A stretch of DNA of 64,000 nt from contig FJUW01000004.1 in the NCBI GenBank assembly GCA_900074885.1, forward strand, positions 3,012,578-3,076,577, given 5' to 3'. Of the stretch, positions 11,970-23,926 are shown one piece after another. Both the position numbers and the translations under genes were made by a program. Every line of letters begins with the position of its first letter. Position 1 is the first letter of the stretch. This stretch comes from Rhynchosporium graminicola (lineage: Eukaryota > Ascomycota > Leotiomycetes > Helotiales > Ploettnerulaceae). The notes below the pieces were generated by a model that was not told the origin of the DNA, searched no databases, and worked only from the letters and a program-made list of their open reading frames with translations.

Positions 11970-11986
11970 GCTGACTCCGAGTCAGC
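11970..11986. repeat. 17-nt palindrome containing two TGACTC half-sites
   Basis: The sequence GCTGACTCCGAGTCAGC is a perfect palindrome around one central base. It contains TGACTC facing its inverse, the core bound by Gcn4/CPC1-type bZIP factors. It lies about 280 nt downstream of a stop codon with no clear gene start nearby, so a regulatory role is only a possibility. Confidence 0.4.
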
Positions 11987-13340
11987 GCCAAATATCGGAA
12001 TCATATATTCATCATTCAATATAGGGGGCTCGAAGCGGCGGGCCGTTGGAGTCATGGGGGCAAATCTAGTTGCTTTTTTTTTCAGCACTGTAAAATATAT
12101 CATTTCTTCCAAGGACGGGGGAGGCGGGGAAGGGCAAAGACAGGACAGGTAGGATGGGATTAATACCTCTCTTTGAAATCTGGGGCGTCGGAAATGCCTT
12201 TGATACCCAATATATCAATACTACCAAACCCAAAAGTCCTCAAATGCGAGAACAGCATGCCGCGTACATCTCCACTATCCTTTACCCTTATTCCTACTCA
12301 CTATTAAATACAAGACATCCATCTATTCGTCAAACGAAATCTGCCATGGCTGTATGTAGCTTGACACAACACGACTTGTCATCAACCACTTGCTCGTGAC
12401 ATTGTGACCCGGCCTGGCAGTGACGGTCTCCTGGTTCTTTAGTATCATCCATGATCGTAAGTATGTGAGTATGTAAATAGTTAAAACAGCAGTACCCACA
12501 TTGACAACTGACAGTGATATGTACCAAGATCTCAAGATGTTTCCTTCCTTCCTTCCTCTCCCCTTGTGTTGACCTTGGCCTTTGAGTAATACTACCTACC
12601 CTACCAACCTACCTAACTACCTCACCTGCAGTCAAGTCAACACAGGCTTGTCGAATATCATTTTCCAACTCTGTACTGATCAGTCAAACGAATAGTGAAA
12701 ATCATCATTGTCATTCACGTCCTCAAATATACTCCAGACCTACCTCTAAGCTTCCCAAAGGCTCGAAGGATTTAACGACGTGCTAAACATGGTATATACA
12801 CAGTTTCCTCCCCTTCCATCATCCTTTACGCTGTAGAGCACTTCTCCTAGTCTTGTAAAAGTAATATCATATATTTCAAAAGCACAGACGATCTTTGATC
12901 CTCGTTCTCGTCCAACTAGCCCCTTCGTGAGAGTATTAGATATGTACCATCCTTTTCCTATCTACTTCTTCACTAACACGCACTCGAAGCTCCTCCTCTT
13001 TCCTCGACTCTAAATTACGGTCGGAAAATCCGACGGCTGGGCAACAAAAGCAGTCTACATCTACCAACCTAACCAGAAGAAAACAAGGTCCTGGAACCCC
13101 ATTTCTCGAGCATCGAAGTCGTACCTGTGTATAACTATACCGATTAGGCGCGTCTAGATAGATAGATTCGGAAGAAAGTAGCCAGCCAGCCATGCAAGCC
13201 CTCCTTTTTCACAACTCTTGCCTTTTCTTTCCCTTTTTTCCCGCCGCCCGATGGTTTCGAGAATTGTCACGAGACTGAAAGACACCTCAATCCTTGTATT
13301 TAAATCACATGCTGATACCCTACCTACCCACCTCTATATA

Positions 13341-13366
13341 TCCTTCCTTCCTTCCTTCCTTCCTTC
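13341..13366. repeat. (TTCC)n microsatellite
   Basis: About six copies of a TTCC unit, followed at 13381-13397 by a CT dinucleotide run. Part of the low-complexity tract between 12.5 and 14 kb. Confidence 0.9.
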
Positions 13367-13790
13367 ATCATAAAAAAATCCCTCTCTCTCTCTCTCCTTT
13401 CTCATATCCCATCTCAAAGGAAAGCAGGCAAAGAGATAGATGATAAAAGCCAGCCGGGCCGGACCACACGCATTACAGAGTCAAGACAGGACATCAATCA
13501 CTCGATATCCGCTCTCATCCGCCAAAAAATTCCACCACCACCAACCAAGAGCGAGAAAAAAAACCACATGAGGAGGGGCGAAACGTCGCACCGTGCCGTA
13601 CAGTCGGTAGGAAATCAGAAGATTTACAGGAGTGGCGAGGTGCTGAAGATGTAGTAAGATGTTTAAGTTGTGAATGAGAAAAGAAAAAAAAATGCATTCC
13701 TTCCTTCCCTCCTTTCCTCCTTACGCATGACAGCCTTCGGAAAAAAAGAGGGAGAGCGTTCATCAGCTGGCTAAAACTACCTATTCAAAA

Positions 13791-13870
13791 AATATATATA
13801 TATATATATATCACAAATCCCAATCTACAGCCTACACTGCACCGCGTAAAGGCGAGAGAGAGAGAGAGAG
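13791..13870. repeat. (AT)n and (GA)n microsatellites
   Basis: An AT dinucleotide run at about 13791-13811 is followed 40 nt later by a GA run at about 13853-13870. Both are simple repeats and likely length-polymorphic. Confidence 0.9.
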
Positions 13871-15028
13871 CGTTCGACTCGACTTTGCGCGTCTCGGATA
13901 ATGAATATATTCCTCAGCGCTACCAGCTAGCTAGCTACCTCTCCCCCATCTCTCCTCTCCTCTCTACTTTATGATTGTATGGTGCTCCTTTTTGGGTATG
14001 GAGAGGAGAGGATTCTGTGCTTTTAGTCGATGGTGAACGATTTGATGGATAGATAGGTAGATGGATGATGAACTCATGAGGATGGATGATATCATCCGTA
14101 ATAGGTAAGTAAGTGAGTAAGTAAATAAGTGATCGTGGTGATACCTCGGTTTGAGAGAATCGATAGACTAAAAAATGATGGATATAAACAAAAAGAATTG
14201 AAGCTGTAAAGAAGCAAGCGATTGTATTTGGTAGAGGGGTATCGTATTTAGTTCTACTTTCTTCCTCTTTTTATTTCTATCTCTGATACACACCATCTGT
14301 GTTGACTTCCTCTCTCCGCCATTCTCTTTCTTCCTCTCCACTCCACCCCTGAAAATTACAAAAGAAAAATATCTGCGGTTCTTCAGCCAATGCCAATGCT
14401 CCTGTATTCTAGGTATTCTTCTTCACTTCCGTAGTGCTGTGTTGTGCTGGGGTATTTCTTCCTAACCATCCGTATCCTATCCCAAATGTATCCCATCCCT
14501 ATGGATTCTTTCAAAGCATCAATCCGACCCAAGCCAAGACACCAGTTAGAAGAAAAGGGGCAAGTAGAAAAGAAGCTAGACCCCAGCTTTTATCTACCAT
14601 TCCAGTCATCTCCCACAATCTCCGGGTCTCGTCGCAAAGTGGTATAAATCTCCGCCTGTCCGCCAATCCTTTCCTGTTTGCCGTCCCGCGTGTGTCAAAT
14701 CTGAATGTAGCCTCCGAATCATATATGAAATAAAGTAGCCGGCGTTTTAACCGCCGCTCCATCCGGCGCGCTAATGGCGGACGCTGACGCAAACCGGATA
14801 GGGCCAGCATGAATATCAGCAAAGAAATGAGAGAGAAAAAAATGTGTTCGTTGATGCGATCGTATCGGATAGCGTGCCGTGTTGTGTCGAAAGAGAGGAG
14901 AAGGGAATATCAAATTCTAGCCGTAAAAGGCACATCAAGTACCGAAGACCGGGTTGAGGAACGGACCCTGGAAATGCGCTCAAGGCATGCCATGCCGCCC
15001 TAGAGACAAAAAGGAAATATGAAAGCAA

Positions 15029-16558
15029 CTACAAGCTCCCCAGAGGCCGGCCGAAGTTCGTGCTGGGCTTCAATCTTAGTCGCGGACCTTCGTCATTCTC
15101 CTCTTCATCATCAACTTCATTCTGTCTCCTTTTCCTAGGGCTCAAACTCCTTCCATTCTTACTCCTTCCATTTTCACTAATTTCACCCCTTCCATTCTCA
15201 CGAACAGGACTCGACTCAGTGCTTTTCCTGGCTTCTACTGCAAGTTTTTGGACCAGCTCATCGAGGAAGGGATCATCCGTTGTATGCGCATTTGGGAGAC
15301 TCAGGGGTCCGGATAACTTTCTATCGCCATCGTCTTCATTCTCGTGAGTGTCGGTCCCTGTCACTGTTTTGTTTGGGTATTCGGGTGCCATAGATGGTCT
15401 GTGATTGTTCTCTGTTTCTTTGTGGTGTTCCTGTGTTGGCGTCGCGTTCCCACTCTCACCGTCTCCACCACCGAGGTAAGAGAGTGTCGATTTGGAGTGG
15501 TTGGGTGTATGGCCAGCATGCATAGTCAACCTCCTATTTTCGGGCTGAGAAGCAACCTCTAAAGTCTTTCTGTACTTATTTTCCTGCGATGGACTCCTAC
15601 CTCTATTCGTGGTATCGCGAGGAGAGGGGTTGATATCGGGTGAGAGTTTAGCTGGCGATCGCGGACTCAAAAATTTCGCTGCGAAGGCAGGCGAGACAGC
15701 GGAAGCTTTGATCGCTACACCTTCCAGACCTGGCTGGATTCTTGATATGTCGATGCTTTCCGCGGGGCTTTGGTTGATATTTTCGGGATTATGTCCAGTT
15801 GGAGGGGACTGGATACCAAAATCCGAAGGTGTGAGTGTTTTGCTGGTGACACGGATAGCGGTCTCTCGAGGACTAGTAATCGAATCTACGCGCAATGCTT
15901 CGGCTGCAGAGGGATTGAAAGTACGACTTGGATTCCTAGGTGCAGGTGCGTAGAACGGACTTCCATCTGCGTTTCTCCCCGATTCCTGCGGGACAGACCG
16001 TGAAGAACCATCGCTACTACCTGTCACAGACACGGCATTCGACCCAGGACTGACAGCGCTGAGAGCAGCCTGTGGCTTATGGAGAGGTGGAAATCGAAAG
16101 GCCGGGCTGAGAGGCATCAGTCCCAGCATTGTTTGCAATTCATCGATTCGGGCCTGGAGTATTTTTCGTTCCTTATCCCAGAGTGCTCTCTCCTCCGCCA
16201 TCACCTCTTCTAGCCTGGCCCTGTCCGCATCCATATGTGCTCTCTCGCCTTCGTTCTGAGTTCGTAGATTCTGTGTGTATTTCCTCCAGTCTTCTATCAA
16301 GGCAGCTGCGTTATCCTCTGCGCTGGCGCTCCGGGTCTTGGGTGGTGAGATCGGTTGGTGTTGTGTGGGTGAATTCGATGACATGAACGGTTTTGGAGAC
16401 GGCGAGCCGACAATGCTGGAGTGCGGAGAGTATATGTAGTCGGGGATACTGCGAGGGGCCATCATAGGGGAAATCATTGAATCGCTGCGAGGGAAGGCTC
16501 GACGTGATTCATTGACGCCCCCGGAAGGAAGGAACGAGTCGGAAGTGAATCTGGACAT
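15029..16558 (-). CDS. Ser/Pro-rich disordered protein with a coiled coil, function unknown
   Basis: An uninterrupted 509-codon frame starts MSRFTSDSFLPSGG and ends NFGRPLGSL. The N-terminal 80 residues are serine/proline-rich with many SP sites (YSPHSS, GSPSPKP, ISPPKT), which could be proline-directed kinase targets. Residues about 84-146 form a charged coiled coil (ARLEEVMAEERALWDKE, RKILQARIDELQTML). The middle is disordered and again SP-rich. Near the C-terminus a short helix (DDPFLDELVQKLAVEARKS) and a basic patch (LSPRKRRQ) precede an acidic DDEEENDEG run. There is no signal peptide or membrane segment. The length of the open frame and the structured coiled coil show that it is a real gene. 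I do not recognise a family. It sits in a gene-poor region with more than 5 kb of upstream sequence. Confidence 0.8.
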   Translation of the reverse strand: MSRFTSDSFLPSGGVNESRRAFPRSDSMISPMMAPRSIPDYIYSPHSSIVGSPSPKPFMSSNSPTQHQPISPPKTRSASAEDNAAALIEDWRKYTQNLRTQNEGERAHMDADRARLEEVMAEERALWDKERKILQARIDELQTMLGLMPLSPAFRFPPLHKPQAALSAVSPGSNAVSVTGSSDGSSRSVPQESGRNADGSPFYAPAPRNPSRTFNPSAAEALRVDSITSPRETAIRVTSKTLTPSDFGIQSPPTGHNPENINQSPAESIDISRIQPGLEGVAIKASAVSPAFAAKFLSPRSPAKLSPDINPSPRDTTNRGRSPSQENKYRKTLEVASQPENRRLTMHAGHTPNHSKSTLSYLGGGDGESGNATPTQEHHKETENNHRPSMAPEYPNKTVTGTDTHENEDDGDRKLSGPLSLPNAHTTDDPFLDELVQKLAVEARKSTESSPVRENGRGEISENGRSKNGRSLSPRKRRQNEVDDEEENDEGPRLRLKPSTNFGRPLGSL

Positions 16559-17188
16559 TTGGACGTAGGTTGCTTGGGGGGGGTGTGGTTGAGTCGGGCG
16601 CCGACAGGCTTTCTGGATGGTGGTTTCTGGGTTCTGGCAGCGGGCGCAGGTGAGATGGGACGAGATGAGATGGGATGATATGGGATTTGACGAAATGAGG
16701 CCGGCGGCCTTAATGACGATTTAGTGAGTCGCGTGCGGGCCGAAGTCAATTCGGAAGGAAGTCAGCAACGGGAAGTCCGTTGGCGCAAAATAGTATAGTG
16801 TACTGATCTAGCGGCGATGAATTCGACACAGAAATATATGTTTTGAATGAATTGGATTGAGATTGCCAAGAGAGGAAATATCCTTTCCCAATTTCGTAGA
16901 TGTATGTGTTGTAAATGATGTGTTGTCTTCAGGACGAGGTTGAAGTATTGATTGTAATGTGGAGGCAGAGAAGGGCCGGTAAGTCAAAGGGGACAGGGAG
17001 GTCTATGGTCTATGTATGTACTGTACAGTACTGTATGTATTCGTACCCAGCCAGGCTAAGGTAACCAGCCAGCCAGCCACATATGTCTCTTTTTTCTCGA
17101 CTTGTGACTTGTGAGATCAGAACCCTGGAGATCTCTCCTCTTTAGCCTTTCCTTCCTTTTCCTCTTGGATCCTTACCAGCTCCGGCTC

Positions 17189-17225
17189 CAGTACAGTACA
17201 GTACAGTACAGTACAGTACAGTACA
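17189..17225. repeat. (CAGTA)n tandem repeat
   Basis: Seven full copies of a CAGTA pentamer occur in a row. The same GTAC/CAGTAC word recurs non-tandemly nearby (17020-17040, 17410, 17790-17820, 18060-18120). Confidence 0.9.
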
Positions 17226-17923
17226 TCTCTCACACATGCTCATACTACTCCGTATATCCCGGTGCATTACGGATAGTTGATTATCCTATCCCAGCCAATT
17301 GGATGAGAAGGAGGAGCGGGCCGTGAAGCCAGGGATGATGGAGAGTTGAGACATCCAGCTGGAATGCATGCAAGGCGTGTGTATGTGTGTATGTGTGTCC
17401 ATTTCCTTCCACGTACAGTATCATGGTTCACATGAGTTCATACATATGGAGTACCATACCTTCCTTACCCATGAGGAGAGTCTAGATGTACCTAAGCTAC
17501 TATTGTCACTTGGCAGGTATTTGACCGTAAGTTCCATATGTGGGCAGCAATCCGCCTCTTTTTGCACTACCCAGTGTTGAAGCCAGCCAGCCAGACACTC
17601 ACTTCAAGGCCGCCCCCGAAGAAGTCAAAACACGGGGAGCCAGCAGCCATGACAAAATCAAAAGAAAGGGCCCGACCCGAGCGAATGGCGAACCCTTGCA
17701 GCCCCTGAACTGAATTGGGATCAGGCTGAATGTGACGTGGTCGACCCCTGGCGCACATCCTATCTTATCCAGACACCAAGCACCTACTGTACGGAGTAAC
17801 TAGTACTCTTACAGTACTCCTCGAGGCTCTCTAACTAGAGATATCTTGGGCTTGGGCTGGCATGACAAAATACAGTACGAGTTTGACTGCCGCGCTGAGT
17901 TGTCGCTTTCTGCCCCTGTGGAT

Positions 17924-17956
17924 GACAAGGACAAAGGACAAAGGACAAAGGACAAC
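17924..17956. repeat. Heptamer tandem repeat (ACAAAGG)n
   Basis: About four copies of a seven-base unit; the first copy is one base shorter. No function is implied. Confidence 0.85.
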
Positions 17957-20900
17957 AAACAGATAAGATGGACTTCTACGATTGCGAGACAAACGCAGAG
18001 TGCAAACTGATCACAATTACACCAATACCTACTACGGCAGTTGTCCGAAGCACTACGCCGAGGTACTGTATGTACAAGTCCCGCTCCACCAAGGCACCTG
18101 CAAGCATTTGATACAGTACTTATACATACAGCATAGCCTGCATATACTTATAACGGTGTAGAGGGGTCAACCCACAGAAGCGAGACGTGTACAACGTACC
18201 TGGGCTCTATGTGCTGTTAAACAACAACTCAAGCGTTTTTAATGAACGAAAAGAGAACATGTGTCACCACACGAAGGCAGGCACGAGTACAACCCCACAC
18301 TGCAGAGCAAACGTGAGGTCGCTGCACACCAAACGCATACCCCACAACCTCCCCAACACCAAGAGACTGAGCTGATGTTTTTGCTCCAATAGCAACAGAG
18401 ATTCTGGCTAAATCCAAAAGAGGCCGTTCAGGACGAGAAGACGGTGAGAGAAAGCCTGGATCTTCACGGCATGAAGCGGCATAGGTTGTCCAAGAGGTTC
18501 CGTACTCCGTGCTGGATGAAGCTGCCCTTGCAATGAAAGTACTGCCGATGAATCTTTTAATCTATACATATCGAGGAATCAACAACAACTCCGCATACCG
18601 AAAACACTCCATGCATGAAGAGCTATGGAGCTATCCTATCCCTGAGTGTGTTTCTTTTTGGATGCGAAGCAATTTCTGTCAAGTCAAGTTCTCGAAAGAA
18701 AAAAAGTTCTCAGATAATCTAGATCCAGAAAATACTGCTACGAGCATACCCGCTATCGTACAGTAGGTATGTGTTGCCCAGTTTAAAGACGTGTGCCTAG
18801 ATACTGTAGCACGGCATACTGTTTTTTTGCCGTCCGATCGCATACGTGGCTCGCTCGCTCTCGCTTGAACAACAACGACGATATAAATCGCTATCGCTCA
18901 ACACACCACGCAAGCAAACTTATCTAAACAATCTGGTCTCCGACCTACTAATCTACAAAAGTCTATTATGTTCAATCAAAACCCCTTTTACCTATCAAAA
19001 AAAAGTCTAAGCCGAGAGACGTGGTGCCTCTGATGTGGTCCAGCCTCGAACCAACCTCAAAAAAGCTTTCATGTGAATATCTCGATTTTAATTGTGTCAA
19101 GTGCTTGCATGTCAACTCAACAACTCTCAGGACTGGGCTACTCGGGCAGTGCCAGGCCAGATACTTCAAATCACCTTATGAGGCAATGTTGACTCTAATA
19201 TGCGTTGTACAGAACTTAAAGAAGACTGTCAAGTGACAGCGTCGTACAGCGAAGTATGATTCATACAGAGCCGCCGATATTGCGAAAGGCTACATGATTT
19301 TCTCTACCTATCGTGACAAAAACAAACATCTTCCTTCCAGTCTTCTCTCTTCCTATCTCAGAATCACCCTCTTCTGACTTCAAAGGATTTGAACACCCCC
19401 GAAGAAAAAAACTCACAATCAAACCCGCACCTTACCATAATACACTATCCCCAAATAACACGTTCCGTCGACCCAGCTAACCAACCAACCACAATACTAC
19501 ATCTTACCTCTTCCCTTCCTCTCATGCCCCAGCACCAGCACGAGACCCAGCGCCAGCACCAGCACCAGCACCAACATCCCAAAACCATCACCATCCTCGA
19601 CGACATCGGCATCTTCATCCTCCTCCACCCAATATCCCTCATGTCATCCATCCCATGCCTCAATATCCTCGATGACATAGGGATCGTGCTGATAATCCGA
19701 CCGCTGAGTTATTTACATCGCTTTGCGGAATTCTTGATGGGGTTTTGAAGGTTCTGAGTGAGCCAGGTCAGTTGCGTTTAAATCTTGGTACTGGGGAGGG
19801 AGTGAGACCGGAATGGAAGTTGGAGTGAAATTGGAGTGAGAAAGCAACGAAATCTCACGACAGGAAATGGAGATTGCGAATCTGGAAGATCGTTGGATCT
19901 GGATCCGCCTGCCTCATGGGCGTGGGTGACAAGATAGTCAGGCTGAGAAGAAAGGAGGGAAGGAAGGAAGGAAGAAGCAGGAGAACGTCCTATAAACAAG
20001 CAGGAAATAAGCAGCTCTTGTCACCTCCGAGTTTGCGGATCCGAAAGCAGAGAGACTAGTTTTCAGGTTTTTGATTCTGCGTCCCGAGGACTTTTATCGT
20101 CGACGAAAAAAGGAGGCGGAATACTATGCACGACAAACCTGCCTATGTCCACAGACGAAATAGTTAGGAGGATGCACTCGCTTCTCAGGGTCTCTGGTCT
20201 GGCTCGAATGCACTTTGTGGTGAGGTTAGACGGAGCGGAGAGAGCTGTCGTACTGCGTTCGTTGAAAGGCATGTAGGATATATATATGTAAATGTCTGTG
20301 CGTTTGAATTTAGAGATTTTTGGATCATAGGCATATACGAGAGAGGGTGCACGTCTCTTTCATACTTTTCGTTAAAGGCTAGCTCTGTTCGAAGACACTC
20401 CACGTTTGAAGCAAAGGGAGCCAATAATTCAGGTACCGAATCCTTATTTTCCCCTTGTGCTTTTTATTTTTTTCAAGTCACCATTTCTTCGACTCGCTAT
20501 TGAATAAATCTCGAGCCGATACCCTAAGAATGAATCCATTAATAAGATCATTCACGTCTGCTCCCTTGGGGGAGGGGTGAGGGGAAGCGGGTTTCAACAT
20601 CAACAACGGTAATCGAAAACACTAAGAATTCGCTACCCCCATATCATGAGTACCTATCTCCTCCTCCGGAACTTAAGTCAACAGCTTTGAAAAACAGATC
20701 TCTCTCCTTGTTCCCGACATCATCTTATCTACTCCAACAACACGACTCCCTTACACCCATCTTTCTCCTTCCTCTCCATTCTTCGAAAGACATAGAAATC
20801 GTCAAATCAATCAACCAAAACATAGGAATTTTCCGACTTTTAAAAGCGTGCAATGGATGCTTGGGGTTTGCAAGAAAGTTTACTCGCTAATGTGTAATAT

Positions 20901-21715
20901 TGACTGGCTGTGATATTGTTCACCCTCCCCTTCCTATCCTGTACTCGATATGGCTCGTACCTACGGACTGTACATAGATCCCGACACTAACATTCATATA
21001 CATCATGCTATCCACCTTGGTTCATCTCAACCACATTGCTCATGTATGCTAATTGGAGTCAAACACATGCATGCTAATGGGAGATCGTATCCCATCTTCT
21101 TTTAACCAAGAGACTCATCATATATAAAAACACAAGAGGAATAATCACCACAGCCAATACCTATTTTATAAATGACCTCCACCTATCATAATACCCAATT
21201 TGTAGCCATGACTACTCCTACTTCTATTCGCCCAACTCAATTTCGTGTATGTGCCACCGCTTCCACCCCTCACTCAACCATAGCTATCCCATCACCGCTC
21301 TACTTAGCTAGCTACTGCAGTTAGAGTGACGCCCTCGTTTTGCGTTCCTAGCATGCCAGAATCGAAGATGGGACAGCATTATTGATCTACTACCTCGCAA
21401 AAGGTCGCTCGCTACTCTTTTCATGAGCGGAAGTTTTGACACAGACCATACCACGCTCACAGCAGAAAGAACCTGATGGTTTTTCATGACTGTATTCACT
21501 CCACGTACGACTACGTTCTAAGCCCCGATGAGGTTCGAAATGGCGGTATTTTAACCGCCACCTCGATAATCCGAAAAAGAAATCAGCGATCGTTCAACGC
21601 TGAGGATTTTAGGGGGAGATGGATAGACTCTTTTCTACTTCTTACAACCAACCATAATTCCTATATTCTGCACAACCTTGCGCGAAGACTCCCCGCGTAC
21701 GTTTGATGACACTCA

Positions 21716-21880
21716 GCTCCGCTGGCCCTCCGGGGGCCACTGCCGTGGAGGCCGACCAAACTGATTACATTACCTATGCTATCAACCTAGCGCGACCAAG
21801 CGAAGGTTTTCCCATTTTGAAGAGTAACAATATAGCTAAGTCGGCCTCCACGGCAGTGGCTCCCAGAGGGCCAGCGGAGC
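21716..21880. mobile_element. Inverted-repeat element, MITE-like
   Basis: Two 41-nt arms, 21716-21756 and 21840-21880, are inverted copies of each other with two mismatches (one C/T, one G/A), separated by 83 nt. The arms are strongly GC-rich (they begin GCTCCGCTGGCCCTC) while the spacer and flanks are AT-rich. There is no coding capacity. This fits a short non-autonomous transposon (MITE) or a strong foldback hairpin. I could not identify a clear target-site duplication. Confidence 0.6.
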
Positions 21881-22756
21881 GTCACTACGTTTTTCCGTGT
21901 TTCTGTGATCGACAGACCGTATCATGCTTATTATAATTTGGCCTGTGGTGGGACTTTTGAAGATGGGGATCTAGATGCAGAGTTGGGATATGAGGACTAT
22001 GCGATTGCGAATAGTGCGAGATGCCAGCCAGCCACTTTGTTATTATGCGCTGTTACAGAAGACAAGCGAAGGATGGATAGCTAGCTGGCTATACGAGCGT
22101 GAGATGATGTGTTGATTGTAGTTAAAAGTTGGGAAGGAGAAGATATTGATAGGATAATGATATTTTGAAGAGATGCGTTTGGGGAAATGGTTAGGTAGAG
22201 GAAGTGGAGTTTGGATCATCATTCGGCTCGCATGTCGTGAACGATAGCAGGATTTGAAAGCGGGCAAGGGCTGTCAGGGTTTCTACTGGGTAGCTTGATC
22301 CCTTTTCTGCACACGTTGGGTAGATTTCAGGCTTTCTGGACTTGAGTTGTCTAAAAGGGAGCGGCAGCTGTGATGCATTGAGAACGTGGAGGCCGAGCCA
22401 ACTAGATTCGTTCTCCCAATCGCACACGGCATATTGAAATACAATCTGATTTTGAACACGAGGGACACAATTGCTGAATCTCAACAGAGAGGAGATTCCT
22501 CGAAGAGAAGGTCATGTACGGACCAAGGTACCTTTCTTGAAAGGTGGGAAAACCTGCTATTTGGTGATGATCCCCGAAAACTAGGATTTGATCATAATGG
22601 TGGGTATTCGAAAACGCTGGAGTGTAGAGTAAGGTAAGTTGTCCTTTGTTCTTGCAAAATGGCTAGGTAGTGGGCATTCTGATAAGCTCGATGTACAGTG
22701 GTGGCATGCATGCCAAGTCTGAACATCCAAATACTTAGACAGTATGCCTGTTGGAA
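21881..22756. other. Intergenic, 3' flank of the 2EXR gene
   Basis: No supported gene. Overlapping open frames on both strands around 22190-22640 show no domain features. Confidence 0.5.
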
Positions 22757-23926
22757 TTACAAACTGTTCCTCGACCCGTATCGATGTCCCCCACACATCG
22801 ATATCGTAAAATCAGGGAAAGCCGTCCCAGCATCTCTCATCTGCTTCCGCAAATCTTCCTGCTCAAAACTCATGCTTTCAAGCGTGAATTTCAACTCATG
22901 ATATCGGCATTGACTCTTTACTTGTTCCAAATAAAGTTCATCCTTTGACCCGTTCTGATCATCTTCCTGACCAGCATCCGTCCAAAGCACTGTGAGGGCT
23001 TTCAGATTCGGCATATACTCCCTGTAGGGCTCCTCAGACGCAAGCCACCCTTGCTTGAAGACCTGCGTATCCAACACATCCGCAGAGGTAGCGTCTCTCG
23101 AGAAATCCGGACTGCTTCTGATATGCCGTAAGATAGTGTCGACAATTTCCGCACGCACAGTGCCAGGTGTGATCTCCTTCAACCTGGGCGATTTCGAAGA
23201 CATGCCTTTTGTATCCGATAATTGCGTCAGAGGGTTAATGACGATCGTCAAATCTTCATTCGAAGATATGCATAGAAGAGATATCCAGAGACCGTCTCCG
23301 TTGACGGTTCCCATGAGCCAGGACCACCAATCGATAGCATAGTGCCGCACACCAGCCAGGAACACGCTATAGTCTTCGTAGGTTTTGCTCCAGTCGTTTT
23401 TGGGCAGACCTGAGTCGGGCTGTGGAGCCCGGGAGATACACCGCAGGAATAGAAAGTCGTCGATGAGTCCTTCTGCGAAGTAGATCGTGTCGTGCGCCTT
23501 GTTCACGTATATAGAGCTTCCGTCTTCTTTATGGGGACGTTTCGGGTCTACACAAGGCCACAACGTCCAATATCTCAGTGCAAGCGCTCGAGACGACTGA
23601 CAGGTGTGTAAAAAGGCTGGTACGGGATATCGATTTGGTGCTAATATGCGAAGAGTAGCTGGTCTGGAAGGCGGTTTTGCGCCGGGTCTCTTTGGTCTTG
23701 GATCTTTGGCTATTCTCTGAACTCGTGCATGTGTGCTGCCATATTCATGGCAGCTCATAGACCATATTCTGGTCTGAATTTCGAGGGGTAATGAACTGAA
23801 AGGGGTAAACTTGAGAGTGGGTCCTTGGTTGGAACATCGGCGAGTTGAGGACCTGTAATCGTATGTCATCAGTGATCCGTAGATGGTGTTCTCTTCCGCA
23901 AGACTTGGAACATACCTTCGAGCCAT
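22757..23926 (-). CDS. 2EXR-domain protein
   Basis: The reading frame from ATG 23926 is open for 389 codons, but a GTATGT donor at 23915 and a TTACAG acceptor ending at 23853 define a likely 63-nt intron that is a multiple of three and has no stop. Splicing gives 368 residues. The N-terminus then reads FTPFSSLPLEIQTRIW (residues 19-34), the F-box-like opening of the fungal 2EXR family, followed by the usual ILAPNRYPVPAFLHTCQSSR segment, which matches the conserved 'LL.vCreSR' step. The C-terminal part ends in a mostly helical region (ELKFTLESMSFEQEDLRKQM). 2EXR proteins are abundant and expanded in ascomycetes, and their molecular role is unknown. There is no signal peptide. Confidence 0.8.
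   Translation of the reverse strand: MARRYVPSLAEENTIYGSLMTYDYRSSTRRCSNQGPTLKFTPFSSLPLEIQTRIWSMSCHEYGSTHARVQRIAKDPRPKRPGAKPPSRPATLRILAPNRYPVPAFLHTCQSSRALALRYWTLWPCVDPKRPHKEDGSSIYVNKAHDTIYFAEGLIDDFLFLRCISRAPQPDSGLPKNDWSKTYEDYSVFLAGVRHYAIDWWSWLMGTVNGDGLWISLLCISSNEDLTIVINPLTQLSDTKGMSSKSPRLKEITPGTVRAEIVDTILRHIRSSPDFSRDATSADVLDTQVFKQGWLASEEPYREYMPNLKALTVLWTDAGQEDDQNGSKDELYLEQVKSQCRYHELKFTLESMSFEQEDLRKQMRDAGTAFPDFTISMCGGHRYGSRNSL

Larger units (their letters stand above)
11691..15028. other. Gene-poor, simple-sequence-rich region
   Basis: 3.3 kb between two convergent genes without a supportable gene. It has many low-complexity tracts, mostly CCTT, CT, AT and GA repeats, plus a run of TACC/CTAC-type words near 12590-12620. 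Part of it may be long 3' UTR of either flanking gene. Open frames here are short and compositionally biased. Confidence 0.6.
16559..21715. other. 5.2-kb gene-poor region upstream of the coiled-coil gene
   Basis: No gene is supported here. The sequence is rich in GTAC/TACAG words, CAGC and TTCC repeats and short pyrimidine tracts. A His/Gln-rich open frame at 19389-19748 and a 50-codon frame at 21172 are not convincing. A region of this size is unusual next to the dense gene block elsewhere in the window and may include a long promoter or UTR of the leftward gene at 16558. Confidence 0.55.

Noticed and set aside
12323..13763. Several minus-strand frames of 65-85 codons
   Set aside because: They arise in low-complexity DNA (CT, CCTT and AT repeats) and have biased composition.
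21172..21324. A 50-codon frame behind a TATATAAAAA motif
   Set aside because: Too short, Thr/Ser-biased and without homology I can recognise; a possible splice at GTATGT leads to another short frame with no features.
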